Assembly (NCBI GenBank): GCA_937873135.1
Contig: CALMVQ010000362.1
Location: 70,391-106,914 of the forward strand
Direction: 5' to 3'
DNA: 36,524 bases
DNA from: an uncultured Scytonema sp.
GTDB taxonomy: Bacteria; Cyanobacteriota; Cyanobacteriia; Cyanobacteriales; Nostocaceae
Shown here: piece after piece, positions 34,869-36,524 of the stretch
Layout of the letters: the number at the start of each line of letters is the position of its first letter
Numbering within the stretch: position 1 is the stretch's first letter
Made by a program: the position numbers and the translations under genes
Notes under the pieces: model-generated
What the model saw: only the letters and a program-made list of their open reading frames with translations
Told to the model about the DNA's origin: nothing
Database searches by the model: none

Positions 34869-36206
34869 ATGAAAAAATTTAACCGCATCAGAATCAGGGA
34901 AAAGCTCAGCTCCAGTTACTGGTTCGTGCCGACACTGATGACAGGTATGGCGATCGCATTGGCGAGCGTGACACTGATGCTTGACAAAGCCGGCAAGTCT
35001 GGGCTGTTTGAGACGTTGGGTTACGCTGGTGGGGCAGATGGTGCGCTGACACTGCTTTCAACCATTGCCAACTCCATGATTACCGTTGCCGTCACCGCCT
35101 TCTCCGTTACACTCGTTGCCCTCTCCTTGGCTTCCCAACAATTTGGTCCGCGAGTGCTACGTAATTTTATGCAGGACAAAAGCTATCAGTTAGTTCTAGG
35201 TACATTCATCGCTACGTTTATTTACTGCTTGCTTATACTGCGGACTGTCCATAGCGATAAAGATCGACCGTTTGTGCCACATATTTCCCTTACAGTAGCA
35301 ATCCTTTTGACGTTTGCCAGTATCGGTATGTTGATCTACTTTATCCATCACGCCACCACCTCAATTCATGCATGGCATATCATCGGCAAGATCAGCGACG
35401 AGCTAAATAATTCTATTGATTACCTTTTCTCTGAGAGGATTGGACACAGTACGCAGCAACCGCCAGCAGAAATCCCACCAGATGACAACGAAGCTTGTTC
35501 AATCTTTGCTACAGATAGCGGTTATATTCAGGCGATCGATCACCAGCGATTGATGAAGATTGCCAAGTCAAAAGACATCTTGATGCGTTTAAAATATCGC
35601 CCTGGCAAGTTTGTTGTGGAAGGACGCGAACTGATGGTGATTTGCTTTGGAAAACATGTAGAAACGCGCCATAGCGCGTCTCTACACAAGCAGATAAACA
35701 ATGCGTTTATTTTGGGCGGAGAACGCACTGCGAACCAAGATGTAGAATTCTCTATCAAACAGCTTGTCGAGATCGCCATTCGTGCGATCTCACCTGCCAT
35801 CAACGATCCCTTCACAGCAATCCGCTGCATTGATCAACTGTGTGCAGCACTGTGTCGCTTGGCTGAAAAAGATTTCCCATCGCCTTATCGCTATGATAAC
35901 AACAATAATCTCCGTGTAATTACCAATCAGGTCACGTTTACCGGACTAGTTGACGATGCCTTTCACCAAATTCGCCAATATGGGCGATCAGATGTAGCAG
36001 TGACTATCCGGTTGCTAGAAGGAACTGCTGCGATCGCGCAACACATTCGTCACAGGCAGGATGCTTTAGCGCTGCTGCGTCACGTTCGCATGATCAGACG
36101 TGGTAGCCAAGAGGGTTTACCTGAGGAATTGGATCGAAAAGATGTTGAGGCGCGATATCAAGAGGTGATTGAAACATTAACAAATATAATTGGTGAAGGC
36201 AGCTAA
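34869..36206 (+). CDS. DUF2254-family membrane protein
   Basis: A 445-residue protein. Four hydrophobic helices are visible in the first 165 residues (about 17-37, 64-90, 111-124 and 141-160). SLASQQFGPRVLRNFMQDK is the family hallmark. The soluble C-terminal part has GKFVVEGRELM, then EFSIKQLVEIAIRAISPAIN followed by DPFTA. Function unknown. A 30-bp dispersed palindrome (35657-35686) is part of the frame and adds the residues HVETRHSASLH between GK and the next helix, where relatives go almost directly on to an AFxLGxERT segment. The gene is divergent from the KimA-like permease, suggesting a role with ion homeostasis (inference). Confidence 0.85.
   Translation: MKKFNRIRIREKLSSSYWFVPTLMTGMAIALASVTLMLDKAGKSGLFETLGYAGGADGALTLLSTIANSMITVAVTAFSVTLVALSLASQQFGPRVLRNFMQDKSYQLVLGTFIATFIYCLLILRTVHSDKDRPFVPHISLTVAILLTFASIGMLIYFIHHATTSIHAWHIIGKISDELNNSIDYLFSERIGHSTQQPPAEIPPDDNEACSIFATDSGYIQAIDHQRLMKIAKSKDILMRLKYRPGKFVVEGRELMVICFGKHVETRHSASLHKQINNAFILGGERTANQDVEFSIKQLVEIAIRAISPAINDPFTAIRCIDQLCAALCRLAEKDFPSPYRYDNNNNLRVITNQVTFTGLVDDAFHQIRQYGRSDVAVTIRLLEGTAAIAQHIRHRQDALALLRHVRMIRRGSQEGLPEELDRKDVEARYQEVIETLTNIIGEGS
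35657..35686. repeat. Dispersed palindrome inside the DUF2254 frame
   Basis: tgtagaaacgcgc, a cata loop, gcgcgtctctaca: 13-bp arms with one mismatch. This is a well-known type of dispersed cyanobacterial palindrome, usually intergenic. Here it is translated in frame without a stop. Confidence 0.85.
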
Positions 36207-36524
36207 TTATACCTTTAATAACCTGAGTTATTCGCCAAAAGAATTGGGATCGCGGAATTCACGAAAAGTAGGGGCGAACGGCTGTTCGCCCTGACAATGT
36301 GGTGTACCTCATTCAAACGAAACTATGAATCAAAGTTTTTTTAACAGAGGAGCGATCATCTTTTATGGTTCTATAGCGCTCCAATGGATGAGTCGTGAAA
36401 ATTATTGTTTGAACAAACCGCTCCTGAGCCTAGAAAAGAAAGACAGAGAATTTCATAACACATTTAGGACTGCTATAGGACTAATATTTGATTTCTGAAA
36501 AAGCTCCGTACATTTGAAGAGTAG
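36207..36524. other. Intergenic end of window with dispersed repeat
   Basis: A hairpin with gggcgaacggctgttcgccc lies near 36272-36291, followed by aatgtggtgtacc as in the other copies. The final 70 bp contains cacatttaggactgctatag, which looks like the end of a transposable element that continues outside the window, but no transposase is visible. No gene in this stretch. Confidence 0.5.

Overview
The window looks like chromosome or large-plasmid DNA from a cyanobacterium, most likely a filamentous Nostocales-type strain. Visible reasons: frequent HIP1-type gcgatcgc octamers inside and between genes, short tandem repeats, many dispersed palindromes, and several protein families that are mainly cyanobacterial (HTH-headed P-loop ATPases, a MysD-like ATP-grasp enzyme, glycine-rich-tailed RRM proteins). 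No rRNA, tRNA or CRISPR array was found. Family names come from recalled motifs, since no database search was possible.

Region by region. (1) 1-2860 is a repeat-rich accessory stretch. It has a hexamer tandem repeat and two decayed relatives of an IscB/IsrB-type (RRXRR nuclease) element. One copy keeps a probable omega/HEARO RNA but no nuclease; the other keeps only the nuclease C-terminus and appears to split a small minus-strand gene. A SAM methyltransferase gene lies between them. (2) 3082-7824 holds an RRM RNA-binding protein, a flavin monooxygenase, a J-domain protein flanked by inverted motifs, and a GNAT gene that seems to lack its C-terminus. (3) 8538-16200 is an NTPase-rich island typical of biological-conflict loci: a STAND-like ATPase with eight TPRs, a small RHH-like gene beside a palindromic operator candidate, a TRADD-N-type membrane protein, an HTH-ATPase followed by a broken partner, and a second ATPase carrying a near-perfect 438-bp internal duplication. 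Transposase scraps lie around it. (4) 16233-17540 encodes a membrane-anchored protein with a possible 3D/MltA-like end. (5) 18902-29076 looks like a stress and carbon-reserve neighbourhood: a MysD-like ATP-grasp ligase, a cytoplasmic alpha-amylase, transaldolase, and three glycine-zipper/LEA-like repeat proteins. (6) 29189-32184 holds an XRE-tailed replication/recombination-like protein and a C5 cytosine methyltransferase interrupted by one in-frame stop. (7) 32566-36206 holds a KimA-like potassium permease divergent from a DUF2254 membrane protein that contains a dispersed palindrome in frame.

How the genes may work together (inference): amylase releases sugar from glycogen and transaldolase feeds the pentose phosphate pathway for NADPH. 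The LEA-like proteins and the mycosporine ligase would protect membranes and proteins and screen UV, and potassium uptake by the KimA-like permease would fit osmotic stress. The ATPase/TPR/TRADD-N set would be a separate immunity-type module in active rearrangement.
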